Assembly: GCF_007483685.1 (NCBI RefSeq)
Contig: NZ_VMKN01000001.1
Coordinates: forward strand, 2,533,549-2,597,548
Direction: 5' to 3'
Origin: Litoribacter populi
Lineage (GTDB): Bacteria; Bacteroidota; Bacteroidia; Cytophagales; Cyclobacteriaceae
DNA: 64,000 nucleotides
Positions within the stretch are counted from its first letter, which is position 1. Every line of letters begins with the position of its first letter. The notes below the pieces were generated by a model. It did no database searches. It was not told the DNA's origin and saw nothing but the letters and a program-made list of their open reading frames with translations. This document shows positions 1 through 10,092 of the stretch, in pieces. A program made the translations under genes and the position numbers.

Positions 1-521
1 CCCCCATCCAGAAGCCCTCGAACTTGCTCGGCATACGCTTCTGCAAGCTGGTCAAAAGTAATTGCCCGGAAACCTGGATCATTCACATCTGGAGAAATTG
101 AAGCCGTCCGGTTGGTAGGACCAATTGCCCCGGCAACGAATCTGGGTTTGGATGGGTTTCGCTCTGAATATACAATCGCTTCTTTTTTGGCGATTTGGGC
201 TGATTTTAAATTTAATTCATATGCAAGATGCTCCAAGCCATAATCAGCTTGAGCTACAGTTGTGCTACTGAAGGTATTGGTTTCGATAATATCGGCTCCC
301 ACATCCAAATAGGCTCTATGGATGGCAGCTATGACATCTGGCCGGCTCAGTGAGAGCAGGTCGTTGTTGCCTTTGAGGGATTTAGGATGATCTTTAAGTT
401 CAGGGGTGCGGAAATCCTCCTCAGTAAGTTGATACCTTTGGATCATGGTTCCCATGGCTCCATCTAGTATAAGGATCTTCTTGCGTAAAGTCTGGAGTAA
501 AAGGTCTGTTCGGTTTGACAT
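1..521 (-). CDS. metH: Methionine synthase, N-terminal part (partial, runs off left edge)
   Basis: This is the first ~173 residues of a cobalamin-dependent methionine synthase, or of its homocysteine S-methyltransferase module. The enzyme transfers a methyl group from methyltetrahydrofolate to homocysteine in the cytoplasm. The protein starts [10 protein letters not shown] at the ATG whose complement is 519-521. Family motifs visible are [27 protein letters not shown] and [14 protein letters not shown], all typical of the homocysteine-binding barrel. The reading frame stays open to base 1, so the folate, cobalamin and reactivation modules are outside the window; a split two-gene version cannot be excluded. 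A SAM-I riboswitch lies directly upstream, which fits a methionine biosynthesis gene switched off by S-adenosylmethionine. Confidence 0.93.
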   Translation of the reverse strand, partial: MSNRTDLLLQTLRKKILILDGAMGTMIQRYQLTEEDFRTPELKDHPKSLKGNNDLLSLSRPDVIAAIHRAYLDVGADIIETNTFSSTTVAQADYGLEHLAYELNLKSAQIAKKEAIVYSERNPSKPRFVAGAIGPTNRTASISPDVNDPGFRAITFDQLAEAYAEQVRGLLDG

Positions 522-539
522 AAAGTTCGTAGTTTAAAA

Positions 540-693
540 AGCTTATCACAGACAGACACGAACGAATAAAAATAGATTACTATTTTCATGCGGCTCATCT
601 TCTTCCGGCATTTCCGAAATGGGAGTTAGCACCTGATTCAAACAGGTTGCTAAGACGTCAACGGGCCCTTCCCTCAGTCTTTCTTGATAAGCT
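540..693 (-). ncRNA. SAM-I (S-box) riboswitch
   Basis: Read on the minus strand, the leader of metH carries the S-box signature: TATCAAGA near the 5' end, CTGAGGGA, GGCCCGTTGA, TTAGCAACC and GGTGCTAACTCC, with a P4-like hairpin CATTT-CGG-AAATG. The closing P1 helix is perfect: AGCTTATCA (complement of 685-693) pairs with TGATAAGCT (complement of 540-548). A small extra AT hairpin sits between the core and the 3' side of P1. The 3' P1 strand ends about 18 bases before the metH ATG and no strong intrinsic terminator is seen, so control of translation initiation seems more likely than attenuation (inference). Confidence 0.93.
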
Positions 694-744
694 AATATTA
701 CAAAGTAAGCAAAAATTTATTGCAATGCATAAAAAATTTTTCAG

Positions 745-2055
745 CTAGGGCCTGATCCCAAAACCAAATTGTATATAGGACCCTGCTACAAACTTGTTCA
801 TTCCCAAGTCTGCCAGCCTGTATCTTCCCAATGGAAGCTCATAACCAAAATGGGCGCTGTAAATCAGATCAAAGGATTTGCGACGGCTTAAAGGCATAGC
901 GTAAGCCAGGTAAAGTTCAGGTTTGGCCAAAAATCCCCAAGTTCTCAAGTAACCATCATGATCAGGCTCCTCAAAGAGCAGGGGGAAATCCGGTTTTTGA
1001 TCTTTCAGCAGGGAATATCTCAGATTGCCATAACCCAACCCTCCTAAAATGCCCACTTCCACATTTTTGTGGTCATATAGCTTTTGTCCAAAATTACCAT
1101 ACACCCGCACACTATTTAGCGTGTGGGATCTTTCAGTATTGGCCTGCCCACTATTAGCAAGGTTGTAGATATCAATTCCGTATAATGTACCGCGATTTTC
1201 CCCAAGAATCTTTAAACCCCAGTTACGGGGTCTTCCCTGGAAACTTTGATAGCCGTAAGAGTCCAAATAGCCATTCAGCTGGTCGGGGCGAGTAAAATGC
1301 AGCCCATATAGAAGGTGAACACCCAATGAAGCGTCCCGATAGAAGTAATTATAATCGGGAAGGCTGATACCGGCTCCTAAGCGAAGGAAAGGGCCACTTT
1401 GTGCATTGTCAAAGGCAATTCCCTTCCGGCTCCAGGCATTTTCAAAAGGACTAAAGGAATACCCAAACTTGGCAATAACTTCGATTGACTCTTCCATCAC
1501 AGGTAAATCGATGTCGTACCCAACCTGAAAACCGATCTCAGTCAAAAGATCACCGAATTTTTGAGAACCTTTGTGAATGTTGTTTTGTCGAAGGATGTAA
1601 CCACGCTCAGGGTCGGTCAGAAAACCCGACATGGATCCCGGCTGGTTTTCTTGCAGCATTTCAAAACTGAGATAACCAACCCCAATAGACATATAATGAA
1701 TGAGGTGAAAGCGTCCCTCTTCAGTAAAAGCATATCCTACATTCAAATATGCTCGTGAGGTCCGATAATCGATAGTATAATCCCCAAAGGTGGATTGCGG
1801 TCCGTTATTGTGATAAAGCTCAAATCCCAGAACAAAGTCATTGAACCTGTTTTGGTAACCAATACCAAAGGTGGAATAACCGCTACGCAAAGGACTAATG
1901 CCTTTATTTTCTAGAAGTTGGTTAAATTCCCGAAGGTTGGCTCCTGCATTTCCCTGAATAATATGCAGGGTGCTTCTCTGGTGCCCGGAACCCTGAGCAG
2001 ATGCCAGGCTGATCAACAAAACATTTATGAGAATGGTAAAGAATATGCGCATCAA
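745..2055 (-). CDS. Secreted outer-membrane beta-barrel-like protein, unknown function
   Basis: The protein has 436 residues and a clear signal peptide (MMRIFFTILINVLLISLASA, cleavage near AQG). The rest is rich in alternating hydrophobic and aromatic strands with many Gly/Tyr/Phe residues (FGIGYQNR, YLNVGYAF, YMSIGVGYLSF, IGFQVGYDI, FLRLGAGISLP) and ends in FGFGIRP, a pattern typical of outer-membrane barrels. I do not recognise a named family; an acyloxyacyl-hydrolase-like or generic outer-membrane barrel are both possible. It ends with TAG at 745-747, about 50 bases upstream of the metH riboswitch on the same strand. The gap to the kinase upstream is only 59 bp, so the two may be co-transcribed. 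No catalytic residues could be assigned. Confidence 0.75.
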   Translation of the reverse strand: MMRIFFTILINVLLISLASAQGSGHQRSTLHIIQGNAGANLREFNQLLENKGISPLRSGYSTFGIGYQNRFNDFVLGFELYHNNGPQSTFGDYTIDYRTSRAYLNVGYAFTEEGRFHLIHYMSIGVGYLSFEMLQENQPGSMSGFLTDPERGYILRQNNIHKGSQKFGDLLTEIGFQVGYDIDLPVMEESIEVIAKFGYSFSPFENAWSRKGIAFDNAQSGPFLRLGAGISLPDYNYFYRDASLGVHLLYGLHFTRPDQLNGYLDSYGYQSFQGRPRNWGLKILGENRGTLYGIDIYNLANSGQANTERSHTLNSVRVYGNFGQKLYDHKNVEVGILGGLGYGNLRYSLLKDQKPDFPLLFEEPDHDGYLRTWGFLAKPELYLAYAMPLSRRKSFDLIYSAHFGYELPLGRYRLADLGMNKFVAGSYIQFGFGIRP

Positions 2056-2114
2056 CTTGAATTTGGGCTCAAAAATAAGCTATTCCTTCACATAACAGAA
2101 ATGATACCTGAATT

Positions 2115-5100
2115 TTACTTCTGCAGGTATTTTATCATCCTGGCATAAAGATTATCGGGGTTAAATGGTTTGGGGATATAATCGTCCATACCCACTTCGT
2201 CCAACTGGTCTTTTACTTCAATAAGGCTGGAAGCTGTAAGGGCGATAATTGGGATATTTCGCTTAGACTCATCGGCATGGCTACGCACTACCCTAGCCAC
2301 CTCAAACCCATCCATTTCCGGCATTTGTAAATCAAGCAACATGATGTTGAAGTCGCCTTTTTCGAAAAGCTCCAAGGCTTCAAGTCCATTATTGGCAAAT
2401 TCAACATGGCCTGCCTCCCATTTAGTGAGAAACTTGCGAATCATGATCTGGTTAACTAAGTTATCCTCTGCTACCAAAATTTTGGCCTGAGTGAGGTTCT
2501 TAATCTTCTTTTCATCATTGTCATGAGAAACTACAGACTTTTTGATGTACTTGTTGAACTTGATGTCAAACATGAAAAGGGTACCGCTTCCTTTTTGAGA
2601 CTGTACAACAATACGTGAGTCAAACAATTCAACAAGTTTTTTGACTATGGCCAAACCTAACCCTGTACCACCAAATTTACGTGTGGTCTCTGTACTTGCC
2701 TGAGTAAATGCCTCAAAAATGATATCCTTCTTATCCTCGTCAATTCCTATTCCCGTGTCCTCAAACATGAACCTTACCGTGACCGTCTTAACCGTCTCTC
2801 CCACATTACTCAGTGAGATTTTGACATGTCCTTTTTCGGTAAATTTAATAGCATTAGAGATCAAATTGTTGATGATCTGGCCCAATCGCACCGGATCGCC
2901 GTTGAGTATATCGGGGATTTTGGGATCCACCTTTGCGAGGATTTCAAGTGATTTTTCTCTGGCTTGAAAGGTATGGCTGTGCATCATGCGGTTAAGCACA
3001 TTCTTAGGCTCAAAATCCACATGCTCCAATTCAATTTTTCCGGACTCAATCTTACTGTAATCCAAGATATCATTGATCAGACCAAGGAGGTTTTCTGCAG
3101 AGAACTGAAGCGTTCGCAGATTTTCCAACTGGTCTTCCCTCGGGTTATCCTCAATCAAAAGGTGAGACATTCCGATTACCGCATTCATCGGGGTCCGGAT
3201 CTCATGGCTCATAATACTGAGGAATTGTGATTTGACCATAGAGGCCTGCTCGGCTTTTTCCTTGGCAATATATAATTCACGCTGCGCCTCTTTGAGTTTG
3301 GAAATATCCCTGGCTATACCCGTGTAATACTTGAACTTTCCATCCTGGTCCTTTATTACCTTCCCATTAGCGGAGAAAATCTTATAATCCCCGTTTTTAT
3401 GGTTTAGTTTAAATTCCAGGTATTGATTTTCTTGAAAGAAAACATTGCTTTCCTTCATTTTTTGTACAAATGCCTCCGTATCGTCTGGATGAAGAAACTT
3501 CGTCAAGCTTCCTGAAGTCACCTCATGGGGTTCATAACCCAAAAATTGCTTCACATTTGGTGATATATAAGTCAGCTCTAAATCAGCTCCCAAGGAAAAT
3601 ATAATCTCGGTAGACTCCTCTACCAGGTTTCTATACTTTTCCTCACTTCGCTGCAAATCCTGCTTGACCCGATACTCTTCCGTAATATCTCTGACAATAC
3701 CCAAAATGTACTCGACTTCATCGCCCGCAATAATAGGTTTGGCCGTCAACTCATACACTCGGCTTAATAGGGTGATATTTTCCTGAACAGTTCGCCTTTT
3801 TTTAAGTGCAGCTTCTACAACAGGTTCTATTTTTTCCAAATTAGTAGTATGGACCTCATAGATGGTTTTCCCCTCAAAAGTCCCGGAGTCCATCCCCCAA
3901 TACTTGAAGTTTGGCCCTTCCGCTACAATATATTTGAGATCTTTATCGATCAGGAAAACGTTGGTAAATGGAATATTGGAGGCCAACACCCGGTACCTTT
4001 TTTCATTTCTCTCAATTTCCAAGCGATGCTTTTTTCGCTCAGTGACATCCTGGAATAGACCTTCATGTAATAAGATTTTTCCATTTTTGTCATATATCTC
4101 CCTAGTCCTATCCTCAACCCATCTATAGGTGCCATCAGCCATCCGAAGCCGATATTCTCCCGAAAACGAGGGTACACCCTTGTCAGTTGTGTTGATGTTG
4201 TGAAAATTTAGCAACTCCTTGGCATCATCAGGATGGATTAATTCGACGATGGAAGTATTGTTCTTTACTATCTCTTCGGCATTATAACCAAACTGACTGA
4301 TGTTATCCGTTATAAAGTTGATCCGGAAATTTTCATTCGGATCTAAGGTGAACAACACTGCCGGGCTATTTTCAATGATTAGTCTGGACTTCTTAGCTAT
4401 TTCTTCACTATTCTTCTGAAAGGCAAGGTTTTTCGCCAAAAAAGAATACCCAATGTGCTTGCCTTCATCATCCTTGAAAGGATTTACAGAAAGTTCATGA
4501 GGCTCAAATTTCCCCTGTTTTGTCTCTATTTCCACTTCCCCAACCCATGAACCGCTGGCATCGACTTTTTCTTTTACCCCTTCCAGTTTTTTGCTATTGG
4601 GCAAAATGATACTTATCAATTGGGAAAGTATCGTTTTATTTTCTTCGAAACCATCGGTCGCATAGCTATATGATGCAGATTGGTTCATATAGATTACCCG
4701 CAGATTCAAATCCGTCACGAAGATAGCGTCATTTACCTGCGCTAGAATCTGGGACTGTAGCAGGAGGTTCTTTTCCGCATTCTTTTTGGATGTGATATCC
4801 CTACAATATCCAAATATCTCAAGCTCTGAATTGGTATAGTTTTCCTTAACCTGGATAGAATAGGTAATATATTTATGTCCCCCTTTTTTGGACGAAATTG
4901 AAAATTCACCACTGGAAGATTCGCGATTTTTAAGAGACCATTTCACATCCGTGGTAATCTCCATCCTCACCTTGGGGCTCAACAGTTTAAAGAAATCGTT
5001 GATCTTTGCGTATTCCAGTTTTTCGTCTAGCTCAAAAATATTGTTGAGTCCTTTTGAGAAATAAATACGCTTTTTAGTGTTGCTAAACCTCCATGAACCA

Positions 5101-6467
5101 GACTTCGCCAAAAGCTCAGTTGAGGCCAATAGGTTTTCATTACGCTCAAGTTTTACTTTGAAAGATCGGTTGATGAAGCTTCCGGCAAACACATCCCCTA
5201 GCTGCCGAAGAACATATTCGTCATTCGAATGCCATTCCCGCTTTTCCTTTACCGCATCAAGGCCAAAAAAGCCTATCAGTTGGTATTCCGAGAAAATAGG
5301 AATCACCATCAGGGACTTGATCCCCTGCTGCCGATAGATTTCCTTTTCATAAATATGCTGATCATCCAGCTCTTCAGTGTCTGAAATGACAGTAATATCC
5401 CTTCTGAGAAGACCCTGAATGATTATTTCTTCCTCTGAATAGGGAAGTTCTTTTAAATATTCAATTTGTGGTTCGATTCCCTCCGCTGTCCATTCGTATA
5501 CATTTTCCAGAACTTTCAAATCTTGATGAACGAGGAAAATATAGCTTCTGTCGGCTTTTTCAAATTGTCCAATCAGGCGCAGAGCCTCATTGAAAACCCC
5601 ATCAAAATCCTTTACTTCAGAGTTTACAAACTTGGTTGAAATACGATTAATGAGTTGTTCCAGTTCATACCGCTTCTTAAGAGATTTTTCCGACTTTTTG
5701 ATGGCGGTGATGTCTCTTGCACTAAACAACAAACCGTTGATTTCGGGGTCGTTGAGTAGGTTTTTGCCAAAACTTTCCAAAAATAAATTCTTACCCTCTT
5801 TAGTTTTAATCCAAAAATCAATTTCTATTTCCATATCACTATCATCCAAGTCCTCAAAATTTCCTTTTTCAATAGTTATAAAATCATTTTTCACCAAATG
5901 AGAAAAGGACTTGCCTATGACTTCGTGAAGGTCATATCCCAAGATCTGGACTGTGGCGGGGCTAATATAACGGAACACGCCATTTTTATCCAAAATGGCG
6001 ATCATTTCATGGCTATTTCGAAGAATGTTGTGAATAAGGCTAACCTCACTCCGTTTCACATCATCCGATTCCTGTGTAAGGTGGTCAAAAAGTATTTCGG
6101 TAAAGGTTACCTTTTTACGCCCCTTTGCCATGCAGAGAGGTTCACCATCTTTTGATGGCATTTTTACAAATTCCCAGATGTAAAATGATTTCTTCTCGGT
6201 CTGTTCATGAGCATCTCTTGCCACTTGGGGGGAGGGTAAATTACCTCCTTCAAAGAAGCTTTTTAGCTGCTCGGTTAATGAGGGGTCAGTAAAGAACTTT
6301 TCCCAGCTTGCAGGCAAACTTTCGAAATGCTTTTTGAAACACTCGTTAAAATAAATTATTTCACTTTCACTGAATATAAACAGAGGGTCATTTATTTTAT
6401 CAAAATACTCTGCTATATCAATGGACTGAAAGATACTGGTTTCCACGCTATTCACAATTTTGCCCAC
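2115..6467 (-). CDS. Multi-PAS/GAF hybrid sensor histidine kinase with C-terminal receiver
   Basis: This 1450-residue protein has no obvious transmembrane segment and so probably senses in the cytoplasm. Order: a short PAS-like region (~10-70); PAS (~145-265) ending in SARDITAIKKSEKSL; GAF (~275-430, ending IGFFGLDAVKEKREWHS); five further PAS domains to ~1050, most closing with the PAC motif (GYCRDITSKK, GLFQDVTERKK, GIVRDITEEY, GIARDISKLK). HisKA has the phospho-acceptor in SHEIRTPMNAVIGM near residue 1086. The HATPase_c domain has NLISNAIKFT, DTGIGI and GGTGLGLAI. The receiver starts at KILVAEDN (~1325) with phospho-Asp in LLDLQMPEMDGFE. No dedicated output domain is present, so phosphate must pass onward through an Hpt protein. 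The REC-Hpt protein at 18246-18998 is a possible partner, but nothing proves it. Confidence 0.93.
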   Translation of the reverse strand: MGKIVNSVETSIFQSIDIAEYFDKINDPLFIFSESEIIYFNECFKKHFESLPASWEKFFTDPSLTEQLKSFFEGGNLPSPQVARDAHEQTEKKSFYIWEFVKMPSKDGEPLCMAKGRKKVTFTEILFDHLTQESDDVKRSEVSLIHNILRNSHEMIAILDKNGVFRYISPATVQILGYDLHEVIGKSFSHLVKNDFITIEKGNFEDLDDSDMEIEIDFWIKTKEGKNLFLESFGKNLLNDPEINGLLFSARDITAIKKSEKSLKKRYELEQLINRISTKFVNSEVKDFDGVFNEALRLIGQFEKADRSYIFLVHQDLKVLENVYEWTAEGIEPQIEYLKELPYSEEEIIIQGLLRRDITVISDTEELDDQHIYEKEIYRQQGIKSLMVIPIFSEYQLIGFFGLDAVKEKREWHSNDEYVLRQLGDVFAGSFINRSFKVKLERNENLLASTELLAKSGSWRFSNTKKRIYFSKGLNNIFELDEKLEYAKINDFFKLLSPKVRMEITTDVKWSLKNRESSSGEFSISSKKGGHKYITYSIQVKENYTNSELEIFGYCRDITSKKNAEKNLLLQSQILAQVNDAIFVTDLNLRVIYMNQSASYSYATDGFEENKTILSQLISIILPNSKKLEGVKEKVDASGSWVGEVEIETKQGKFEPHELSVNPFKDDEGKHIGYSFLAKNLAFQKNSEEIAKKSRLIIENSPAVLFTLDPNENFRINFITDNISQFGYNAEEIVKNNTSIVELIHPDDAKELLNFHNINTTDKGVPSFSGEYRLRMADGTYRWVEDRTREIYDKNGKILLHEGLFQDVTERKKHRLEIERNEKRYRVLASNIPFTNVFLIDKDLKYIVAEGPNFKYWGMDSGTFEGKTIYEVHTTNLEKIEPVVEAALKKRRTVQENITLLSRVYELTAKPIIAGDEVEYILGIVRDITEEYRVKQDLQRSEEKYRNLVEESTEIIFSLGADLELTYISPNVKQFLGYEPHEVTSGSLTKFLHPDDTEAFVQKMKESNVFFQENQYLEFKLNHKNGDYKIFSANGKVIKDQDGKFKYYTGIARDISKLKEAQRELYIAKEKAEQASMVKSQFLSIMSHEIRTPMNAVIGMSHLLIEDNPREDQLENLRTLQFSAENLLGLINDILDYSKIESGKIELEHVDFEPKNVLNRMMHSHTFQAREKSLEILAKVDPKIPDILNGDPVRLGQIINNLISNAIKFTEKGHVKISLSNVGETVKTVTVRFMFEDTGIGIDEDKKDIIFEAFTQASTETTRKFGGTGLGLAIVKKLVELFDSRIVVQSQKGSGTLFMFDIKFNKYIKKSVVSHDNDEKKIKNLTQAKILVAEDNLVNQIMIRKFLTKWEAGHVEFANNGLEALELFEKGDFNIMLLDLQMPEMDGFEVARVVRSHADESKRNIPIIALTASSLIEVKDQLDEVGMDDYIPKPFNPDNLYARMIKYLQK

Positions 6468-6600
6468 AAATATATATATCCGGATTTTGCACCCAGCTAT
6501 TTGTTGTACTTACTTTTTTTACCATTTATATAAAATACGTGCTTAATAATAGCAATTATTTTTAAATTCATTCCTATTCCATCCAACTAATCTAACGACT

Positions 6601-8751
6601 ATGATTAAAAAAACCAGTTTGATTTTCTTCATCTTTCTCCAGCTATGCCTGTTATCAGCTACAGCCCAAGAGAAAAAACCTGTACAGATCAGTGACTTGA
6701 CCAAGATCGTCAGCACCTCTGACCACAAACTTACACCAGATGGCAAGAATTTGATTTTTGTCAAGAGTTACATTGACCAGGAAAAGGAGAAATACCAGTA
6801 CAAAAGCCAAGTTTTCATAGCCCCAGTTGACAACCCGGATCGAGCAAGGGCACTTACCAGTAGCGATAACTCCACCCGCAGTGTGGAACTTTCCCCAGAT
6901 GGAAAAACACTGGCATTCGTCCGCTCCAAGGACGGTAAATCCCAAATCTACTTGTTGTCACTCGAAGGCGGTGAAGCACAAGTGCTGACCTCTGCCAAAC
7001 ACGGTGCTACTTCTCCAAAATGGTCCCCTGATAGCAAGAAAATACTATTCAGTAGCACCCTACCAATCTGGGAACTCGATGGTGAGCCTACATGGGAATA
7101 CGAAAGACCGGGAAGGGAGTTCGGCGATGAACCACATTATGGTGCAATTAAGGATGGAAAATCCAAAGAAGACGTCAAGCCAGACGTGGATGGTTCAATT
7201 GATGAGCTGAGAGCCTACCTTGCCAAAAATGCGGCTAACAAAGATCCAAAGGTCATTACAAGACTTAACTTCCTTGGAGAAAAAGACCTAAGCCCTGACT
7301 TTCAGTTTAGCCATCTTTCCGTCATCGATGTGAGCACCAAGGAGTCAAAACAACTTACTAACGGTTTCCAAAATTATTTCAACGCCGATTGGGCTCCTGA
7401 TGGCTCATACCTTCTGGCTTCCTCTGTAAAATACGAGGATCATCCAGATGAAACCATGCATACAGATGTATATCGGATATCCCTCGAGGGAGGCTCACAC
7501 ACAAAAGTACTGCACATAGACAATCACCGCGTAGGCAACCCTTCCTTTTCCCCTGATGGAGAATGGGTCTTGGTCTCCGGACAGGATATTACTGAACCAA
7601 GCTACAATTTGGGCATGCTAGGAATTATGAAGCCTGATGGTTCCGATTTCCGCTGGCTTACTGAGGATTTGGACCGGAGTGTATATTCCGGCAAGTGGTC
7701 CAGGGACAGCAGACACATTTATTATACTGCCCCCAATATCGGTGGAATTACATTGTTTAGGACTTCGGTAGAAGAAAATCGAACTACCCCGCTGATCGAG
7801 GGGCCTATAGGCGTTAGAGATTTTGATTTAGATGATAATAGATTGGTTTATGCGCTGACCCAAATTGAAAACCCTAGCGAAATATATTTTGCAGACCTAG
7901 ATGCCGGAAATACAGAAAAATTCAGCTCATTCAATGACGGCTGGCTTGCGGAGCGGAAAATTTCCAAACCTACGGCCCACCAAATCAGCCAAGACGGTTT
8001 TGAAATCGATTACTGGGTGATGGAACCCATTGACCGTCAGGACGGTGTGAAATATCCGACAGTATTACAAATGCACGGTGGTCCATCGGCCATGTGGGGA
8101 CCAGGCGAGTTTTCGATGTGGCATGAATACCAAACTATGACATCCCGAGGCTACGGCGTTGTATACGCCAATCCAAGAGGTTCGGGTGGCTACGGAAGAG
8201 CTTTCCAGAAAGGCAATTTCCAAGATTGGGGAGACGGCCCGGCAAGTGATGTACTGGGTTCTCTGGATGATGCCCAAAAGCGGTATAATTGGATTGACGG
8301 CGACCAGCTATTCCTCACAGGAGGTTCCTATGCCGGTTATCTAACTGCTTGGATCGTCGGCCATGACCACAGGTTTAAAGCAGCCTTTTCCCAGCGTGGT
8401 GTCTATGAGCTAACTTTTTTCTTAGGAGAAGGGAACGCCTGGAGGCTAGTGCCAAACCATTTCGGTTATCCTTGGGAAGAGGGCGTAAAGGAAATTCTTG
8501 ACTACAACTCCCCGCAAACTTACGTGGATCAGATCCGAACTCCATTACTTATCAAGCACGGCGACGTAGATTACCGCACAGGAGTAAGGCAAAGTGAACT
8601 GCTTTATAAAAGCCTAAAAATTCTTGGCAAACCAGTTGAATATGTAAGGTATCCGGATGAGGGCCATGAGCTTTCTCGCTCCGGTGACATCAACCGTAGG
8701 ATTGACCGGATAGCCAGGATTATTGAATTTTTTGAGCGCTACAGAGATTAA
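6601..8751 (+). CDS. Secreted S9 family prolyl oligopeptidase / acyl-peptidase
   Basis: This 716-residue serine peptidase has a signal peptide (MIKKTSLIFFIFLQLC..SATAQ), so it acts in the periplasm or outside. The N-terminal half is a WD40/TolB-like beta-propeller: repeated LSPDGKTLAFVRS, WSPDSKKILFSS, WAPDGSYLLASS, FSPDGEWVLVSG and WSRDSRHIYYTA. The C-terminal half is the alpha/beta-hydrolase. Its nucleophile Ser lies in GGSYAGY near residue 576, the Asp in KHGDVDYRTG near 652 and the His in DEGHELSR near 688. The substrate-binding HGGP motif is also present. Length and layout match acylaminoacyl-peptidase/dipeptidyl-peptidase-like S9 enzymes that trim peptides. It faces the kinase gene divergently across a 133-bp AT-rich gap. 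An IS element lies just behind its stop codon. Confidence 0.93.
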   Translation: MIKKTSLIFFIFLQLCLLSATAQEKKPVQISDLTKIVSTSDHKLTPDGKNLIFVKSYIDQEKEKYQYKSQVFIAPVDNPDRARALTSSDNSTRSVELSPDGKTLAFVRSKDGKSQIYLLSLEGGEAQVLTSAKHGATSPKWSPDSKKILFSSTLPIWELDGEPTWEYERPGREFGDEPHYGAIKDGKSKEDVKPDVDGSIDELRAYLAKNAANKDPKVITRLNFLGEKDLSPDFQFSHLSVIDVSTKESKQLTNGFQNYFNADWAPDGSYLLASSVKYEDHPDETMHTDVYRISLEGGSHTKVLHIDNHRVGNPSFSPDGEWVLVSGQDITEPSYNLGMLGIMKPDGSDFRWLTEDLDRSVYSGKWSRDSRHIYYTAPNIGGITLFRTSVEENRTTPLIEGPIGVRDFDLDDNRLVYALTQIENPSEIYFADLDAGNTEKFSSFNDGWLAERKISKPTAHQISQDGFEIDYWVMEPIDRQDGVKYPTVLQMHGGPSAMWGPGEFSMWHEYQTMTSRGYGVVYANPRGSGGYGRAFQKGNFQDWGDGPASDVLGSLDDAQKRYNWIDGDQLFLTGGSYAGYLTAWIVGHDHRFKAAFSQRGVYELTFFLGEGNAWRLVPNHFGYPWEEGVKEILDYNSPQTYVDQIRTPLLIKHGDVDYRTGVRQSELLYKSLKILGKPVEYVRYPDEGHELSRSGDINRRIDRIARIIEFFERYRD

Positions 8752-8836
8752 GTAAGTATGAAGTTGGAAGTACGAGGTACGAAGTGACTGTCATGTCCTG
8801 ATATAGCTTGACTGTTACAGATAAACATGACAGATT

Positions 8837-9217
8837 ATGGCAAAAAGTGAAAGAAAAGTGGTCCGGTACGGCATTGGATTCAAAAAAATGGTAGTTTCGG
8901 AATTAGAGGAGGGAGCCTCGGTTGGCTTCCTCCAAAAGAAGTACGGAATAGGCGGGGCTGCCACCATCCAAGGTTGGGCCAAGCGTTTCGGTAAATACCA
9001 ATTGTTGAACAAAATTGTACGGATAGAGAATATGTCTGACCAGAACAGGTTAAAAAAACTTGAGGAAGAACTGAAAGCCACAAAAATTGCCCTGGCTGAC
9101 TCCCTGATTGCTAAACAGTGTCTTGAGGCGCTAATAGAAGAGGCCAACAAGGAGTATAAAACTGATCTAAAAAAAAACTTTGGGTCAGATGCGTCAGCAA
9201 AAAAAGGGGAGAACTGA
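8837..9217 (+). CDS. IS3-family transposase OrfA (helix-turn-helix protein)
   Basis: OrfA has 126 residues. The N-terminal half is a helix-turn-helix that binds the element ends (GFKKMVVSELEEGASVGFLQKKYGI followed by TIQGWAKRFG). The C-terminal half is a leucine-zipper-like coil (NRLKKLEEELKATKIALADSLI). It ends at 9217. A slippery site inside its last codons (9172-9178) shifts some ribosomes into orfB to make the OrfAB transposase. The ATG lies 48 bp inside the left end of the element. OrfA alone normally acts as a regulator of transposition. Confidence 0.92.
   Translation: MAKSERKVVRYGIGFKKMVVSELEEGASVGFLQKKYGIGGAATIQGWAKRFGKYQLLNKIVRIENMSDQNRLKKLEEELKATKIALADSLIAKQCLEALIEEANKEYKTDLKKNFGSDASAKKGEN
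9172..9178 (+). other. Programmed -1 frameshift site A_AAA_AAC
   Basis: The run of nine A followed by C puts the heptamer A-AAA-AAC exactly in the orfA frame (codons 9173-9175 and 9176-9178). A -1 slip enters the orfB frame, which is open from 9166 onward and reads conserved OrfB sequence (LCRYFGYSTSAYYSR) upstream of the first ATG-type start. This is the standard IS3 expression mechanism. Confidence 0.88.
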
Positions 9218-9273
9218 GTATAAGGACACTTTGCAGGTATTTCGGTTACTCGACTTCAGCATATTACAGCCGC

Positions 9274-10092
9274 GTGAAGCAGTTGGCCAGACAAGAAGTG
9301 GACAGAACCCTTATTCTTGAAATGGCCCGCAGGGTAAGGAAAAACCACCCCAGGATGGGCAGTAAAAAGGTCTACAGGCTTCTGGAAGCTAATATCAGGG
9401 ATATTGACCCTGGGATGGGAAGGGACAAGTTTCTAGCCTTGCTCAGACAGGAAGGGCTTTTGGTAATCCGCAAAAAGAAATATGCGGTAACCACCCAGAC
9501 CTTCTACAGGTACCACCAGTACAAAGACCATTTCAACGGTAAGACCTGGAATATGCCTGGGCAAGCCTGGGTTTGCGACATTACCTACATCAGGGTGCGG
9601 GATACGTTTAAATACCTGTTTTTGATGACAGATGCATTCAGCCGCAAAATTGTCGGCTGGCACCTGGCTGGGACATTGGAGTCTAAGTGGGCTGTAGAGG
9701 CGGCAAAAATGGCCATAAAACAGTGTTCCAGTACGGCTGGGCTGGTGCACCACTCGGACAGGGGGTTCCAGTATTGCAGCAAAAACTATATAAACCTGTT
9801 GAAAAAGAATGGTATTATCACTAGCATGGGCCAGGCGGGATACTGTTACGATAATGCAATGGCTGAGAGGGTCAACGGTATTCTAAAAGAAGAATATGGG
9901 TTGGATTTGACTTATCAGAGCGGTGCAGAAGCTTTTACGGCTGTCAAGCAGGCGGTAAAGTTTTACAATGAGGGAAGGCCACATTGGTCACTTAAGTTGG
10001 AAATTCCAGCAAGGGTTCATGACCGGCCGGAACTTCACCCCTCCCATAAACGCAAAGATAGTTTTAGCCGAGAACCTGTCAAGGCTAAATGA
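9274..10092 (+). CDS. IS3-family transposase OrfB (DDE integrase, rve)
   Basis: This is the catalytic part of the transposase. From the first in-frame start at 9274 it has 272 residues, but the true product begins by frameshift near 9172 and is about 33 residues longer. It contains the HTH_21-like segment (RVRKNHPRMGSKKVYRLLE) and the integrase core: first Asp in VWVCDITYI-type context (AWVCDITYIRV), second Asp in HHSDRGFQYCS and Glu in NAMAERVNGILKEEYGLD. The DDE triad is complete. It ends about 100 bp before the right inverted repeat. No stop or deletion was found. Confidence 0.93.
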   Translation: MKQLARQEVDRTLILEMARRVRKNHPRMGSKKVYRLLEANIRDIDPGMGRDKFLALLRQEGLLVIRKKKYAVTTQTFYRYHQYKDHFNGKTWNMPGQAWVCDITYIRVRDTFKYLFLMTDAFSRKIVGWHLAGTLESKWAVEAAKMAIKQCSSTAGLVHHSDRGFQYCSKNYINLLKKNGIITSMGQAGYCYDNAMAERVNGILKEEYGLDLTYQSGAEAFTAVKQAVKFYNEGRPHWSLKLEIPARVHDRPELHPSHKRKDSFSREPVKAK

